Below are positions 36,380 to 36,497 of a stretch of DNA of 36,497 nucleotides, piece by piece. The notes beneath the pieces were generated by a model, which ran no database searches, was not told the origin of the DNA, and worked only from the letters and a program-made list of their open reading frames with translations. A program made the translations under genes and the position numbers. Origin of the DNA: Zhenhengia yiwuensis (GTDB lineage: Bacteria; Bacillota; Clostridia; Lachnospirales; Cellulosilyticaceae); NCBI RefSeq assembly GCF_014384995.1, contig NZ_JACRSY010000032.1:1-36497 (forward strand). The letters run 5' to 3'. Positions within the stretch are counted from its first letter, which is position 1, and every line of letters starts with the position of its first letter.

Positions 36380-36497
36380 TGAACTGCTACCCGTCAAGTA
36401 GACAACTAAAAAAATAAAAACTTTTTACTACCATTAGATTCAGATCTAGTGGTAGTTTTTTATGCTACCTGCAAATAAGCTTGGTGTTTTTCAAAAG
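36380..36497 (-). mobile_element. IS3-family (IS150-group) insertion sequence, partial, right copy
   Basis: The terminus TGAACTGCTACCC then GTCAAGTAGACA (36380-36404) closely matches the inner-facing terminus at 162 and the known IS150-group end form. A hairpin (36427-36456, ACTACCA/TGGTAGT) and a transposase end follow. Orientation is the same as at the left edge. The remainder is outside. Confidence 0.75.
36460..36497 (-). CDS. probable IS transposase OrfB C-terminal end (partial)
   Basis: Only FEKHQAYLQVA and the stop TAA at 36460 are inside the window. Position inside the IS terminus and orientation indicate the end of the transposase; the residues alone do not prove it. Confidence 0.5.
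   Translation of the reverse strand, partial: FEKHQAYLQVA

Overview
The window looks like a chromosomal segment of a low-GC, anaerobic member of the Clostridia (perhaps Lachnospirales; the rank below class is a guess). Supporting signs are the strong AGGAGG ribosome binding sites, a T-box in front of serS, a bifunctional AdhE, a FeoA/FeoB locus with the small Cys-rich FeoB-associated protein, and AT-rich intergenic DNA. Both window ends lie inside IS150-group (IS3 family) insertion sequences in the same orientation.

Positions 196 to 16669 hold an integrated element of about 16.5 kb, inserted in the 3' end of a tRNA-Arg(UCG) gene and bounded by a 38-bp direct repeat. From the tRNA end leftwards it has a tyrosine integrase, a DUF3644/HEPN-type protein preceded by a long hairpin-rich noncoding stretch, two divergent XRE regulators around an operator cluster, a frameshifted HTH_17 (excisionase-like) gene, DnaD-like and DnaC-like replication genes, a J-domain protein, a string of small ORFs with an ImmA/IrrE-type protease, two unknown genes, an RloA/RloB ATPase-TOPRIM-like defence pair, a sigma-70-like factor, a RinA/ArpU-like regulator, a membrane protein, and a small one-helix protein with overlapping sense and antisense transcription signals. 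I see no terminase, portal, capsid, tail or lysis gene, so it resembles a phage satellite or reduced prophage rather than a complete phage.

The most interesting parts of the element are noncoding. Two related leader RNAs, each ending in an intrinsic terminator, precede the sigma factor and a 240-aa gene. A roughly 400-nt array of hairpins precedes the HEPN gene in the same orientation. A probable type I toxin-antitoxin module sits near attL. Two repeat-rich AT regions carry paired 10-bp words and a cluster of AACGTT sites.

Right of the tRNA is ordinary core genome: a small membrane protein, a TetR regulator, an ArsR sensor, a D,D-carboxypeptidase, a group of small membrane proteins (TM2, DUF4190, two DUF2752), serS with its T-box, a sugar O-acetyltransferase, adhE with a palindrome-rich leader, a class-I amidotransferase-like hydrolase, a repeat-containing FG-GAP-like protein, a MATE exporter with an attenuator-like leader, a patatin-like lipase, a peroxiredoxin, a decayed CPBP-type gene, and the feoA-feoB locus divergent from a DtxR/MntR-family regulator. 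All function calls rest on motifs read by eye; no database search was possible.
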